A DNA stretch of 64,000 nucleotides from positions 1,426,001 to 1,490,000 of the forward strand of contig OW203771.1 of NCBI GenBank assembly GCA_934045905.1. The letters are read 5' to 3'. The position numbers and the translations under genes were made by a program. Position 1 is the stretch's first letter, and each line of letters begins with the position of its first letter. The notes beneath the pieces were generated by a model that was given only the letters and a program-made list of their open reading frames with translations, was not told the origin of the DNA and did not search any database. Shown here piece after piece: positions 63,701 through 64,000 of the stretch. Source of the DNA: Leuctra nigra. Lineage: Eukaryota; Arthropoda; Insecta; Plecoptera; Leuctridae.

Positions 63701-64000
63701 AAATGATTTAAGCTCCAAAGTGAAAGAGCCTGAAAGGCTCTGAAGATGTCCGCTTCCTCATTATATAGAGAAGAGTCCACATCACGTGGTAATACCATTC
63801 ATTTGCCAGGCATTTGCCCTGTATCAAGACTTAAAATAAATTTAGCTTATTTGCATAATTTAATGGCATTTCTTTTCAAGTACAACCCAAAGCTTTAGAA
63901 ACTTCATTCAGTTCAACCCACGAAATTATAGAGTATATTTTTACGAGACAATCACACCGTTTTCAAAACATAATGTGGACATTTGAGGTCATAAATAGAG
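63701..64000. other. Noncoding right end
   Basis: Nothing recognised. Confidence 0.4.

Overview
This is a eukaryotic, AT-rich, repeat-dense animal window. Its gene families and transposon complement (ankyrin/coiled-coil genes with short GT-AG introns, an adhesion-type 7TM receptor, Ty3/gypsy, Jockey-like and Penelope-like retroelements, hAT and Harbinger-type MITEs) suggest an arthropod. The tRNA-derived SINE resembles one I remember from hemimetabolous insects such as Hemiptera. That taxonomic guess is recollection, not something shown by the sequence. No host rRNA or functional tRNA gene was recognised.

Host genes. (1) A family of minus-strand ankyrin/coiled-coil genes occurs at three places: locus 1 (exons at 13145-12954, 12071-11942, 9005-8788), locus 2 (24665-24511, 23997-23850, 23416-23139) and locus 3 (56422-56151, 50683-50536, 50117-49444). 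Splice sites and phases agree between loci, and long flanking blocks are shared, so these are segmental duplicates. Locus 3 has expanded ankyrin repeats. Locus 1 lacks the ankyrin exons here. (2) At the right end (58422-62159, +) lies a very long exon of an adhesion-type GPCR with four tandem GPS-like modules before the 7TM domain. Its 5' end is lost in a 200-N assembly gap.

Mobile DNA dominates the rest. 16711-23137 is a nest: a retroelement 3' fragment encoding an endonuclease-like domain sits beside ankyrin locus 2, is split by a 5.8 kb inverted-repeat DNA transposon, and that is split by an apparently intact Ty3/gypsy element (17485-21933) with identical-looking LTRs. 27758-34090 is a GC-rich island: a Penelope-like element (RT plus GIY-YIG) whose 3' region is separated by a near-complete Jockey-like LINE and a second, inverted LINE 3' fragment; a hammerhead-ribozyme-like motif lies at its far end. 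38316-44584 is a second Ty3/gypsy element with 824-bp LTRs and one in-frame stop in pol. Several MITEs have exact target-site duplications, and paralogous empty sites confirm a number of insertions.

The most unusual repeat family (copies at 1824, 3929-5883, 13625-14986, 34534-37683, 44774-46641 and about 54600-55107) ends in a 20-bp perfect palindrome abutting CTAG. Several copies carry arrays of a unit with a sequence resembling a YY1 site followed by a composite ETS-CRE site (ACCGGAAGTGACGTCA), then long foldback arms. One copy carries instead an 11-copy, 137-bp satellite. A 19-copy, 56-bp satellite lies in the locus 1 intron.
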